Positions 9,444 through 17,393 of a stretch of 64,000 bases of DNA are shown here, piece after piece. A program made the position numbers and the translations under genes. Origin of the DNA: Aminobacter anthyllidis (GTDB lineage Bacteria; Pseudomonadota; Alphaproteobacteria; Rhizobiales; Rhizobiaceae); assembly GCF_018555685.1 (NCBI RefSeq), contig NZ_JAFLWW010000005.1:62001-126000 (forward strand). The letters run 5' to 3'. Numbering within the stretch: position 1 is the stretch's first letter; each line of letters starts with the position of its first letter. Under the pieces are notes generated by a model. That model was not told the origin of the DNA and did no database searches. It saw nothing but the letters and a program-made list of their open reading frames with translations.

Positions 9444-10082
9444 CTATTCCGAGAAAGCGACCGTGACGGTCTTTATCCCGTTCATAGGCAGGTCGAGCCG
9501 GCTCGAAAAGTCCCATCTTGCGCCGGGCGCCACCGCAACCGCTGATGTCCCCAGCCTGTAACGCAGGATCTTGCCGTCATTTCCGGCGACCGCAATATCG
9601 ATCGGCGGCAACACTGCAGTGCTGTTGCCATCATTGAACGCGGCGCCGTCGATGAGCAGCAGCGGCTTGCCGCCGGAGCTGTCGACGCGTGAATTGATGT
9701 CGGCGATGCGCAGATTTGACGCCTGCCAGGACAACGGCAAAGCCGCTGCATGCATGACGGAATGACCGCCAGCCGCCCAAAATGCCATTGCGGCCAAGGA
9801 GATACCGGAGATCCAGAAGATCGGCCCACCTCGAACAGGGCCAGCGTCAGGACGCAATTGCGCGGAACGCAGCATCTCCATTCCGCCAACATTTGCCGAT
9901 GGGTTGGCGAAAACGGGCTGGGCGGCAGATGATTCGTCAGGGCGAGCGGCGTGCGTCACGACCTCGAAATCGGCGTCGATGATATCGTCCGGAACCACGC
10001 GCTGGGGCTGGGCGCATGTGTCGCGGCCGTCATCGGTCATGATTTCGCCGGAAACCGGGCGTGCTTTCCGCTGCTCAGTCAT
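9444..10082 (-). CDS. Unknown single-pass membrane protein
   Basis: A 212-residue protein I do not recognise. The first ~85 residues are hydrophilic and acidic, one hydrophobic segment (IFWISGISLAAMAFWAAGG) lies near 88-106, and the C-terminal ~105 residues look like a small extracytoplasmic beta-rich domain (ADINSRVD, PLLLIDGAAFND, VAPGARWDF). An alternative start at 10040 (MTDDGR) would remove 14 residues. It sits directly upstream of hpt, and a CtrA half-site lies 41 bases before its start, opposite the ftsE promoter, suggesting cell-cycle control. Orthologues next to hpt are what I would expect in related genomes. Confidence 0.65.
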   Translation of the reverse strand: MTEQRKARPVSGEIMTDDGRDTCAQPQRVVPDDIIDADFEVVTHAARPDESSAAQPVFANPSANVGGMEMLRSAQLRPDAGPVRGGPIFWISGISLAAMAFWAAGGHSVMHAAALPLSWQASNLRIADINSRVDSSGGKPLLLIDGAAFNDGNSTAVLPPIDIAVAGNDGKILRYRLGTSAVAVAPGARWDFSSRLDLPMNGIKTVTVAFSE

Positions 10083-10122
10083 CAGACCCCTTAGACATTT
10101 TGCCGATAGGGGGTAAACGGAA

Positions 10123-10130
10123 ATGGTTAA
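10123..10130 (-). promoter_or_regulatory. CtrA half-site (TTAACCAT on minus strand)
   Basis: ATGGTTAA on the plus strand is TTAACCAT on the minus strand, the 8-base CtrA recognition sequence. It lies 41 bases upstream of the minus-strand membrane protein gene and about 46 bases from the full CtrA box on the ftsE side. Confidence 0.6.
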
Positions 10131-10175
10131 TGCTTCGCCACCGAGGTGCCATAGCGCCCCACCCCGGACGGAAAC

Positions 10176-10194
10176 TTAACCGTCCGTTAACCAT
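10176..10194 (+). promoter_or_regulatory. CtrA box upstream of ftsEX
   Basis: TTAA (10176-10179), seven bases, TTAA (10187-10190) is an exact TTAA-N7-TTAA CtrA consensus, and the right half extends to TTAACCAT (10187-10194). It lies about 105 bases before the ftsE start. CtrA is the essential cell-cycle response regulator of alphaproteobacteria and is known to control division genes; binding here is inferred. Confidence 0.75.
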
Positions 10195-10296
10195 GCGGAC
10201 CCATGGTCGTTTCGTAGAAACGGGCAGCCAGGGTCCCGATGAATCTCCGTGGATTCGCAAGTTCCCAGGGTTTCGCAAGTTCAAGGTCTGCAGCAC

Positions 10297-10956
10297 GTGA
10301 TCCGCTTCGAGAATGTCGGCCTCAGATACGGGATGGGACCGGAGATCCTGCGTGACATCTCCTTCCACATCCCCGAGCGCTCGTTCCAGTTTCTGAGCGG
10401 GCCTTCCGGTGCCGGCAAGACGACCCTGCTGCGCCTGCTTTTCCTGTCGCTCAAGCCGACGCGCGGACTGATCAGCGTCTTCGGCAAGGACCGCTCGCGC
10501 ATCTCGCGCACCGAACTGCCGCTCCTGCGCAGGCGCATCGGCGTGGTGTTCCAGGATTTCCGCCTGCTCGACCACATGACCACCTACGAGAACGTGGCGC
10601 TGCCGCTTCGCGTGCGCGGCCGTGAGGAAGCGAGCTACCGCACCGATGTCACCGAGCTTTTGAAATGGGTCGGCCTGGGCGAACGCATGCATGTGCTGCC
10701 GCCGGTGCTCTCAGGCGGCGAAAAGCAGCGCGCAGCGATCGCCCGCGCGCTGATCGAGCAGCCGGAGATCCTGTTGGCCGACGAGCCGACCGGCAACGTC
10801 GATCCGCCGCTGGCACGGCGCCTGCTCAGGCTGTTCATCGAACTCAACCGGCTCGGGACCGCCGTTGTCATCGCCACCCACGATCTCGGGCTGATGGACC
10901 AGGTCGATGCGCGACGCATGATTCTCGCCGGCGGAAGGCTCGACATCTATGACTGA
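10297..10956 (+). CDS. ftsE: Cell division ATP-binding protein FtsE
   Basis: The ATPase of the FtsEX complex, which sits at the division septum and activates periplasmic cell-wall hydrolases. Walker A GPSGAGKT is at residues 35-42, the Q-loop Gln at 86, the signature LSGGEKQ at 138-144, Walker B ILLADEP at 158-164 and the H-loop His at 195. A GTG start at 10297 gives 219 residues, close to other FtsE proteins; an ATG at 10249 would add a 16-residue hydrophilic extension. The gene overlaps ftsX by 8 bases, and a consensus CtrA box precedes it. Confidence 0.93.
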   Translation: MIRFENVGLRYGMGPEILRDISFHIPERSFQFLSGPSGAGKTTLLRLLFLSLKPTRGLISVFGKDRSRISRTELPLLRRRIGVVFQDFRLLDHMTTYENVALPLRVRGREEASYRTDVTELLKWVGLGERMHVLPPVLSGGEKQRAAIARALIEQPEILLADEPTGNVDPPLARRLLRLFIELNRLGTAVVIATHDLGLMDQVDARRMILAGGRLDIYD

Positions 10957-11962
10957 GGCCGCCACCGACGCACGCGCCCATGACGAAGACTTCGAGGACG
11001 AATTCGAAGACGGGCCGCAACAACAGCAGGCGCCACGGCTGCAGCGCAAGACCGCGCCGATCGTGCCGTCGCAGAACATCGCCGGCCGTGCGCTGGTGCT
11101 CGTCATCGCCATCATGACCTTCCTGTCATGCCTGACGCTGGGCGCCGTCACGCTGGTGCGCGACACCGCCTCGGTGTGGGAGAACCAGATTTCGCGCGAG
11201 GCAACGATCCAGATCAAGCCCGCCGACGGGCTCGATATGGAGGCGGCACTGGAGACCGCGGCCCGCATCGCCGGCGAGTTCGCAGGCGTCAGCAGCACCA
11301 AGATCGTCGACCGCGCGGCCACCGCCCGGCTACTCGAACCCTGGCTCGGCTCGGGGCTGAACATCGACGAATTGCCGGTGCCGCGGCTGGTGATCGTCAC
11401 CATCGACCAGACAAGCCCGCCGGATTTCGGCGCGATGCGCCAGGCGATCACGCCAAAAGTGCCGACCGCCACGCTCGACGATCACCGCACCTGGGTCGAC
11501 CGGCTGGTGGCGATGGCGCGCACAACAGTGACCATCGGCACCGGCGTGCTGGTGCTGATGCTGGCGGCGACTGTCCTGTCGGTGGTGTTTGCGACGCGCG
11601 GCGCCATGGCCGGCAACGGGCACATCATCGAGGTGCTGCATTTCGTCGGCGCCGAGGCCAATTTCATCGCCAGCGAATTCCGCCGCCACTTCCTGCTGAC
11701 CGGCATGAAGGGCGCTGCCGCCGGCGGCGTCGCTGCGGTGTTCGTGTTCATCATCTTTTCGTGGTGGTCGTCGCTCAACCTCGCCACGCCCGAAGCCGAC
11801 CAGGCGACCGCGCTGTTTGGCAACTTCGCCATCGGCGTGAACGGTTATCTCGGCGTCGCCGTCATCGTCGCCGTGATCGGCGCGCTGACGGCGGCGACGT
11901 CGCATTTCACCGTCGTCAATTATCTCGGCGACATCGACGTGCAGCATCCGGAGAGGATGTGA
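10949..11962 (+). CDS. ftsX: Cell division protein FtsX
   Basis: The membrane partner of FtsE. The 337 residues start with an acidic, Gln-rich cytoplasmic tail (about 1-40). TM1 is near 45-66, a periplasmic domain of about 110 residues follows, and three further membrane segments lie near 190-212, 248-270 and 292-315, the standard FtsX topology. The N-terminal tail is longer than in E. coli family members. Its start overlaps the end of ftsE by 8 bases, which implies translational coupling and equal production of the two subunits. Confidence 0.9.
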   Translation: MTEAATDARAHDEDFEDEFEDGPQQQQAPRLQRKTAPIVPSQNIAGRALVLVIAIMTFLSCLTLGAVTLVRDTASVWENQISREATIQIKPADGLDMEAALETAARIAGEFAGVSSTKIVDRAATARLLEPWLGSGLNIDELPVPRLVIVTIDQTSPPDFGAMRQAITPKVPTATLDDHRTWVDRLVAMARTTVTIGTGVLVLMLAATVLSVVFATRGAMAGNGHIIEVLHFVGAEANFIASEFRRHFLLTGMKGAAAGGVAAVFVFIIFSWWSSLNLATPEADQATALFGNFAIGVNGYLGVAVIVAVIGALTAATSHFTVVNYLGDIDVQHPERM

Positions 11963-12017
11963 TCACCGATGATGTCACAATGTTGCAGAATGTGCTTAGA
12001 TAGGCGCTGCAAAAGCC

Positions 12018-12032
12018 TTAATCCCTGCGTAA
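12018..12032 (+). promoter_or_regulatory. Near-consensus CtrA box before the YdcF gene
   Basis: TTAA (12018-12021), seven bases, then GTAA (12029-12032) followed by CCAT. It differs from TTAA-N7-TTAACCAT by one base. It lies 11 bases before the YdcF-family start and would overlap its promoter. Confidence 0.4.
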
Positions 12033-12042
12033 CCATGGTTTC

Positions 12043-12756
12043 GTGATGGGTCAGAACGCGCTCGCCGCATCGGGGACGGTTTCGGAAAGGAAATTCTACC
12101 CGGCCGGGCATTCGCCGCGCCGGAGAATGATTTTTTTGCGCCGCATATTGTTCATCCTCATCGCAGCAGCCTTCATCTTCACCGGCGGCTTCGCGCTTTT
12201 CGCGACCCATGTCAGCGGTCTCAGCACGCCGAAGGACCCAGCCAGGGCCGATGCCATCATCGTTTTGACCGGTGGCCAGGCGCGCCTCGATGCAGCACTT
12301 GGCCTGCTCAAGGCCGGCAAGGGCGAACGGCTGCTGATCAGCGGCGTGCACCCCGCGGCGACGCGACGCCAGCTGCAGCTGGCAACGGGCAGCGACAAAT
12401 CGCTGTTCAACCGGGTCGACATCGACCGCGCCGCACTCGACACAATCGGCAATGCCGAGGAAAGCGCCAAGTGGGTCGAGAGCCATGACTATGCCCGCGT
12501 CATCCTGGTGACCAACAACTACCACATGCCGCGCAGCCTGCTCGAAATGGGGCGGCTGCTGCGCAACGCCAGACTTGAGCCCTACCCGGTGGTCAACTCC
12601 AAGCTCGACGACGGCCGCTGGCTGACCAAGCCCGAGGCATTCCGCGTGCTGTTCACCGAGTACAACAAGTACTTGCTGGCGCTGGCCCGCGGCATCGTGC
12701 CGGTCAAGCCCACGGCGGACGGCATGGTTGTGGTCCAGGCCCAGGCGGTCGAGTAA
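12043..12756 (+). CDS. YdcF/SanA family (DUF218) membrane protein
   Basis: A 237-residue DUF218 protein. One transmembrane segment (about 28-50) anchors it, and the domain begins with the typical ADAIIVLTGG motif near residue 68 and contains RLLISGVHP, ILVTNNYHMPRS and FTEYNKYL motifs. Family members (SanA, ElyC, YdcF) are linked to envelope integrity and polysaccharide handling, but a biochemical function is not settled. It follows ftsX on the same strand by 80 bases and precedes plsC, an order I associate with rhizobial genomes. A near-consensus CtrA box overlaps its leader. Confidence 0.83.
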   Translation: MMGQNALAASGTVSERKFYPAGHSPRRRMIFLRRILFILIAAAFIFTGGFALFATHVSGLSTPKDPARADAIIVLTGGQARLDAALGLLKAGKGERLLISGVHPAATRRQLQLATGSDKSLFNRVDIDRAALDTIGNAEESAKWVESHDYARVILVTNNYHMPRSLLEMGRLLRNARLEPYPVVNSKLDDGRWLTKPEAFRVLFTEYNKYLLALARGIVPVKPTADGMVVVQAQAVE

Positions 12757-12867
12757 TTTTCGCAATCCGCCGGCGGTTCCATCACGAGCGGCACCATCCG
12801 CCGTTTTCCTTTTTGGACGGCTTGGTGTAACCAACGGCGAATTCCCGTCCTCAGGCGCTCCTCACAA

Positions 12868-13656
12868 ATGCTCTATATCCGCTCGCTGGCATTCAACTTC
12901 GTCTTCTATGTCAGCCTGGTCGTCCAGATGATCCTGTGGACGCCCTATTATTTCCTGTCGCCGCGCCACCGCGCCTGGTTCGTGCCGAAATTCTGGGCGC
13001 GCACGAGCCTTTGGCTGCAGGAGAAGATCGCCGGCACCAGGAGCGAAGTGACCGGCATGGAGAACCTGCCCGAGGGCTCGTTCATCCTGGCGCCCAAGCA
13101 CCAGTCGTTCTGGGACGCCATCGCCTTCTTTCCCTATCTGCGCGACCCGCTCTACATCCTCAAGCGCGAGCTGATGTGGATCCCGTTCTTCGGCTGGTAC
13201 ATCGCCAAGATGAAGATGATCCCGGTCAACCGCGGCAAGCGCTCGGTGGCGCTGAAGGCCGTCGTCGTTGCGACCCGCAAGGAGATGCAGAACGACCGCC
13301 AGCTGATCATCTATCCCGAGGGTACGCGCCGCGCGCCCGGCGACGAGCCGGCCTACAAATGGGGCATCGCCGAGCTCTATTCGGCACTCGACCTGCCGGT
13401 GGTGCCGGTCGCCCATGTCGCCGGCCTGTACTGGCCGCGCCGCAAGTTCCTGCGCTTCCCCGGCACGATCAAGGCACGCTTCCTGCCGCCGATCCCGGCG
13501 GGCCTAGACAAGGACGAATTCATGCGACGCCTGATCTCGGAGACCGAGGCCGCCTGCGACGCGTTCCTGATCGAAGCGGCAACCTCGGCAAACCCGCCGC
13601 CGATGCCGCCGACGGCTGCAAAACGGCTGAAGGAGCTGGGTGTGAAGGCCGGCTGA
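12868..13656 (+). CDS. plsC: 1-acyl-sn-glycerol-3-phosphate acyltransferase
   Basis: Adds the second acyl chain to lysophosphatidic acid to make phosphatidic acid at the inner membrane. The 262 residues have an N-terminal membrane segment (about 8-30), the catalytic HX4D motif as KHQSFWD (His78, Asp83), and the acceptor-phosphate motif YPEGTR at 149-154. A second conserved region, PVNRGKRSV, is near 119-127. The tail after residue 240 is Pro/Ala-rich. It follows the YdcF gene by 111 bases. Because rhizobia often carry several PlsC-like acyltransferases, the exact substrate is not certain. Confidence 0.88.
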   Translation: MLYIRSLAFNFVFYVSLVVQMILWTPYYFLSPRHRAWFVPKFWARTSLWLQEKIAGTRSEVTGMENLPEGSFILAPKHQSFWDAIAFFPYLRDPLYILKRELMWIPFFGWYIAKMKMIPVNRGKRSVALKAVVVATRKEMQNDRQLIIYPEGTRRAPGDEPAYKWGIAELYSALDLPVVPVAHVAGLYWPRRKFLRFPGTIKARFLPPIPAGLDKDEFMRRLISETEAACDAFLIEAATSANPPPMPPTAAKRLKELGVKAG

Positions 13657-13665
13657 TATGGTTGT

Positions 13666-14721
13666 CTAGCGAGCCGCCATGCGCCGCTCGTGTTCGAGCA
13701 GCCAGCGCTTGCGCCACAGCCCGCCGCCATAGCCGGTGAGATCGCCGCTGACGCCGACCACGCGATGGCAGGGAATGACTACCGCGATCGGGTTGGCGCC
13801 ATTGGCACGGCCGACCGCACGCACGGCAGCGGGATTGCCGATCTCAGTGGCAAGGCCGGAATAGGTCGCCGCAGCGCCCGCCGGGATGCGCCGCAGGCCG
13901 TCCCAGACCTGGCGTTCGAAGGCGGTGCCTTGCGGCGCGAGCCGGGTGGCAAAATCGGCGGATTTGCCCGCGAAATAGGCGCCGAGCTCGGCCTCGATCT
14001 GGTCGATGGGCGCGGCCCTGCCGAAGGCGATGGCCGAGCCGGTGACAGCCTGCATCTTGGCGACTTCTGTCGCCAGCGCCTTGCGCTCGAGAAACTCGAG
14101 GATGTGCAGGGCATGCCGGTCGGCAACGGCGATCATCGGACCGATCGGCGTTTCGATCCAGTCCGCCTTGAGCATGGTCTTGCCGCGCAATTTGGCCGGG
14201 GCTTCGCCGAGCAGCCTTGTCACCGCGGCGCGGAAGCCGCTGCCGGAATCAAAACCCGCCTCGACCTGCGTGTCGACAACGCTGTCACCTGACGTCAGCC
14301 GCTCGGCCGCCTGCCCGAGCCGGCGCAGCCTCGCCATTTCGAGGAAACTCATACCGAAGCGCTTCTTGAAGGCGCGACGCACTGTCGATGCATCGAAGCC
14401 CATGGCGACGATATCGGCTTCCAGCCAACGCCGCTCCGGCTCGCGTTCGAGCGCATCGACGAGCGCCGACACAAGCGGCTCCGGTTCGCCGGTGCCCATC
14501 ATCGGCCGGCAGCGCTGGCAAGGGCGAAAGCCGGCATGCAGGCATTCGGCCGTGGTGTCGAAGAACTGTACGTTTTCGCGCTTGGGCTTTCGCGCGGCAC
14601 AGGTCAGCCGGCAGAAGATGCCAGTCGTCCTCACACCGACATAGGCGAAGCCGTCATAGCCGGGGTCGCGCGCGATCAGGGCATCATAGAGCGTATCGTC
14701 ATCGGGGCGTTGGAACAGCAT
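13666..14721 (-). CDS. ada: Bifunctional DNA repair methyltransferase / activator Ada
   Basis: A self-methylating regulator of the adaptive response to alkylation damage. The 351 residues show the full Ada layout: an N-terminal zinc domain with Cys37, Cys41, Cys68 and Cys71 (Cys37 corresponds to the phosphotriester acceptor of E. coli Ada), an AraC-type helix-turn-helix around 90-180, and a C-terminal O6-methylguanine methyltransferase with the acceptor Cys318 in IPCHRVVG. All catalytic cysteines are present, so both activities are expected. It is convergent with plsC. No alkB or alkA neighbour is visible. Confidence 0.94.
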   Translation of the reverse strand: MLFQRPDDDTLYDALIARDPGYDGFAYVGVRTTGIFCRLTCAARKPKRENVQFFDTTAECLHAGFRPCQRCRPMMGTGEPEPLVSALVDALEREPERRWLEADIVAMGFDASTVRRAFKKRFGMSFLEMARLRRLGQAAERLTSGDSVVDTQVEAGFDSGSGFRAAVTRLLGEAPAKLRGKTMLKADWIETPIGPMIAVADRHALHILEFLERKALATEVAKMQAVTGSAIAFGRAAPIDQIEAELGAYFAGKSADFATRLAPQGTAFERQVWDGLRRIPAGAAATYSGLATEIGNPAAVRAVGRANGANPIAVVIPCHRVVGVSGDLTGYGGGLWRKRWLLEHERRMAAR

Positions 14722-14789
14722 GGCGAACCCTTAGCGCAAACCTGCCCGGCGCGCCGCCGAAAAACGGGCGTTGATTTTGCCTCCTGACA

Positions 14790-15308
14790 CTACTTGCCGA
14801 CGAGCCGCGCCACCTCTTCGAGCCAGTGGTCGCGGATGCCGAGCGCCTGGAGATGCTCGACGGTGCTGAGGAGGTAGTCCTCGTTGCGGCCAGACTGGCC
14901 AACGGCGCCGGTGACGATCTCGGCCGCATGCGCCGCATCGAGATTGCCGGCATACTGGCGGTGCTTGCGGTCGGCGATATAGCAGACCGCCTCTACCTTT
15001 TCGCCCTGGTCGAGTTGGATCGCCAACAGCCGTTCAAGATAGACGCTGGTGACCAGTTCCCGGTCGCGCAGATAGGCAAGCACTTCGTCGCGAAGATCGC
15101 CAGGAACGCGGAAAGCAAGACCGACGCAGGAGCCGCCACGGTCGAGGCCGAGCACCAGGCCCGGTCGTTGCTCGGTGCCGCGATGCACCCAGGAGCGGAT
15201 GCACAGCGAGCGGCGAAAACCCATCAGCCGGGCACGGCGTGTCTCGATATGCGCGAAACCTGGCCGCCACATCAGCGAACCGTAGCCAAAAACCCAAAAA
15301 TCGCCCAT
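14790..15308 (-). CDS. Gamma-glutamylcyclotransferase, ChaC-like
   Basis: A 172-residue ChaC-family protein, likely degrading glutathione to 5-oxoproline and Cys-Gly in the cytosol. The N-terminal substrate-binding motif FGYGSLMW is at residues 7-14, close to the ChaC consensus (YGSLxW), and RRSLCIRS, GLVLGLDRGGSC and GLAFRVP follow in the expected order. It lies 68 bases upstream of ada on the same strand, which could let the two be cotranscribed. The divergent gene on the other side is the DUF2125 protein. Confidence 0.85.
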   Translation of the reverse strand: MGDFWVFGYGSLMWRPGFAHIETRRARLMGFRRSLCIRSWVHRGTEQRPGLVLGLDRGGSCVGLAFRVPGDLRDEVLAYLRDRELVTSVYLERLLAIQLDQGEKVEAVCYIADRKHRQYAGNLDAAHAAEIVTGAVGQSGRNEDYLLSTVEHLQALGIRDHWLEEVARLVGK

Positions 15309-15364
15309 ATCGCCAGCCTGTTGGTGATCGCGGTGAACAGAACCGCGTTAGCGAGAGCCCGAGC

Positions 15365-16363
15365 ATGCCGTCAAGCCAGGAACCGAAACCCAATTCCAGC
15401 CGCCGCTTCTTCTGGCTCGGAGTTTTCATCGTGCTGTTGTTCGGCGGCTACAGTGCCGGCTGGTTCTGGTTCGCCGGCAAGGCCGAAAGCGAGGTGCGCA
15501 AGGCGATCGCCGGCGTCAACCGCGATGGCGTGTCGCTCGAATGCGCCAACCCTCAGATCAAGGGCTTTCCGTTCCGCATCGGCCTGTTTTGCGACAGGCT
15601 GGACTATGAGGATGCCGGACGCAGGATTTCGGCAAGTGCGGGCAGTTTCCGCACCGCTGCCCAGGTCTACCAGCCGATGCGCACGGTGCTGGAGGTCGAC
15701 GGGCCGCTGCTCGTTACCGCGCCCGACCTGCCGCAGCTGCAGTTCAACTGGGACCTGCTGCATGCCAGCGCCCGGATCGCCCAGCCCCTGCCCGAGCGGC
15801 TTTCGCTGGAGACGCGCAAGCTTTCTGGCCAGGCCGCGTTCATCGACGGCGTGGCGAAGCCCCTGTTCACCGCCGAAGAGACACAGACGCATCTGCGCCC
15901 CAACGGCGCCAACATCGATCTCGCCGGCACCTTCACCGGCCTCGTCATCGATCCCCAGGCGATAGGCGGCCGCACACTGCCCAAGCTCGACGGCAGCGCC
16001 GACACCACGCTGAACAATGGCGTTGCCCTTGTGGCGAGCCGGCAGCCGGCGCTGCGCGGCCAGTCGGGCACCATACGCTCGCTGACGCTGACGTCAGGCG
16101 GCACGTCAGGCGTAGCGCTAAGCGGCCCATGGTCGATCGCCGAGGATGGATTGGTCGACGCCGACCTGAAGGTGACGATCCAGAACCCGCGCGAACTGTC
16201 GCGTATCCTGTCGGAGGTCATCCCCGAGCAGAAGAAGCAGTTCGAGACCGCGTTCACCGGCCTCGCCTTGCTCGGCGACGCGCCGACCCTGCCGCTGAAG
16301 ATCGTCAAGGGCAAGGCGACGCTGGGGTTCATCCCGTTGGGGATGGTGCCGGCGGTGGAGTGA
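15365..16363 (+). CDS. DUF2125 domain protein
   Basis: A 332-residue protein with an N-terminal membrane anchor or signal (FFWLGVFIVLLFGGYSAGWF, about residues 14-33) and a long extracytoplasmic region. The repeated beta-strand-like pattern matches the alphaproteobacterial DUF2125 family, which has no assigned function that I know of. The ATG at 15365 places the hydrophobic segment close to the N-terminus; the longer in-frame start at 15239 would overlap the divergent chaC gene and was rejected. It is convergent with tyrC, separated by a short repeat. Confidence 0.75.
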   Translation: MPSSQEPKPNSSRRFFWLGVFIVLLFGGYSAGWFWFAGKAESEVRKAIAGVNRDGVSLECANPQIKGFPFRIGLFCDRLDYEDAGRRISASAGSFRTAAQVYQPMRTVLEVDGPLLVTAPDLPQLQFNWDLLHASARIAQPLPERLSLETRKLSGQAAFIDGVAKPLFTAEETQTHLRPNGANIDLAGTFTGLVIDPQAIGGRTLPKLDGSADTTLNNGVALVASRQPALRGQSGTIRSLTLTSGGTSGVALSGPWSIAEDGLVDADLKVTIQNPRELSRILSEVIPEQKKQFETAFTGLALLGDAPTLPLKIVKGKATLGFIPLGMVPAVE

Positions 16364-16454
16364 GCGAGTAGCGAGTAGCGAGTAGCGCAGATGCCCGCCT
16401 GTGCGGCGGACACAAGGCACTTTTCCCTATTCGCTACTCACTATTCCCTACTCG
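16364..16454. repeat. Inverted GAGTAGC-type micro-repeat between convergent genes
   Basis: About three tandem copies of a 9-base unit (GCGAGTAGC) at 16366-16388 face related complementary copies (TTCGCTACTC, CCCTACTCGCTAG) at 16430-16458. Together they can form an imperfect hairpin between the DUF2125 gene and tyrC and may end transcription from both sides. The right end touches the tyrC stop codon. Confidence 0.6.
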
Positions 16455-17390
16455 CTAGCTTTTCACCGGATGTTCGATGGCCTCGCGGCCGAAGTTCGGC
16501 ACGTCGACCTCCTGGCCGGCGTCGATGATCGAGCGGCGGATGGCCCGGGTGCGGGTGAACATCTCGAACAGCTTGTCGCCGTCGCCCCAGCGGATCGCCC
16601 GCTGCAGCGAAGCGAGATCCTCGGAGAAGCGTGACAGCATTTCGAGGATCGCGTCCTTGTTGTGCAGGCACACGTCGCGCCACATCGTCGGATCGGAAGC
16701 CGCCAAACGCGTGAAGTCGCGGAAACCCGAAGCCGAATACTTGATCACTTCCGACTTGGTCACCGACTCGAGATCGTCGGCGGTACCGACGATGTTGTAG
16801 GCGATGATGTGCGGCAAATGCGAGACGATGGCGAGCGTCATGTCGTGATGCTCGGGGTCCATCGTGTCGATGTTGGAACCGCAGCGGCGCCAGAACTCCG
16901 ACAGCTTTTCAAGCGCCACCGGGTCGGTATCCGGCAGCGGCGTGAAGATGCACCAGCGGTTCTCGAACAGCTCGGCGAAACCGGCGTCCGGGCCCGACTT
17001 CTCCGTGCCGGCCAGCGGATGGCCGGGGATGAAATGCACGCCTGCCGGCACATAAGGCAACATCTGGGCGATGACGGAGGCCTTGGTCGAGCCGACGTCG
17101 GTGAGGATGGCGCCCGGCTTCAGCGCCGATGCGATGTCGGCCGCCACGACACCGGAGGAGCCGACCGGCACCGAGACGATGATGAGGTCGGCATCCTTCA
17201 CCGCCACCTTGGCGTCGGTCGAGTAGCTGTCGCCGAGGCCGAGCTCTTCGGCGCGGGCGAGTGTGGGTGCGCTGCGTGTCGAGATGGCGATGTGGCGGGC
17301 AAGGCCCTCGCGCCGGATGACCCGGGCGAGCGAGGAGCCGATCAGGCCGATGCCGATCAGGGCGATCTTTTCAAAGACAGGGTCTGACAT
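16455..17390 (-). CDS. tyrC: Prephenate/arogenate dehydrogenase family protein
   Basis: Oxidative decarboxylation of prephenate or arogenate in tyrosine biosynthesis. The 311 residues begin with a Rossmann nucleotide-binding motif GIGLIGSSLAR near 12-22 and contain the conserved active-site segment HFIPGHPLAGTEKSGP (about 111-126) and SHLPHIIAYN near 197. No chorismate mutase or ACT domain is present, as is usual for this class in alphaproteobacteria. It begins 3 bases after the hisC stop codon, so the pair is almost certainly cotranscribed; linked hisC-tyrC genes are common because HisC-type enzymes can also transaminate aromatic precursors. Confidence 0.9.
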   Translation of the reverse strand: MSDPVFEKIALIGIGLIGSSLARVIRREGLARHIAISTRSAPTLARAEELGLGDSYSTDAKVAVKDADLIIVSVPVGSSGVVAADIASALKPGAILTDVGSTKASVIAQMLPYVPAGVHFIPGHPLAGTEKSGPDAGFAELFENRWCIFTPLPDTDPVALEKLSEFWRRCGSNIDTMDPEHHDMTLAIVSHLPHIIAYNIVGTADDLESVTKSEVIKYSASGFRDFTRLAASDPTMWRDVCLHNKDAILEMLSRFSEDLASLQRAIRWGDGDKLFEMFTRTRAIRRSIIDAGQEVDVPNFGREAIEHPVKS

Positions 17391-17393
17391 GGT

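Noticed and set aside
16364-16454. Functional microsatellite or small gene in the GAGTAGC repeat
   Set aside because: Too short for a gene and in a convergent gap; it is better explained as a hairpin-forming spacer repeat.
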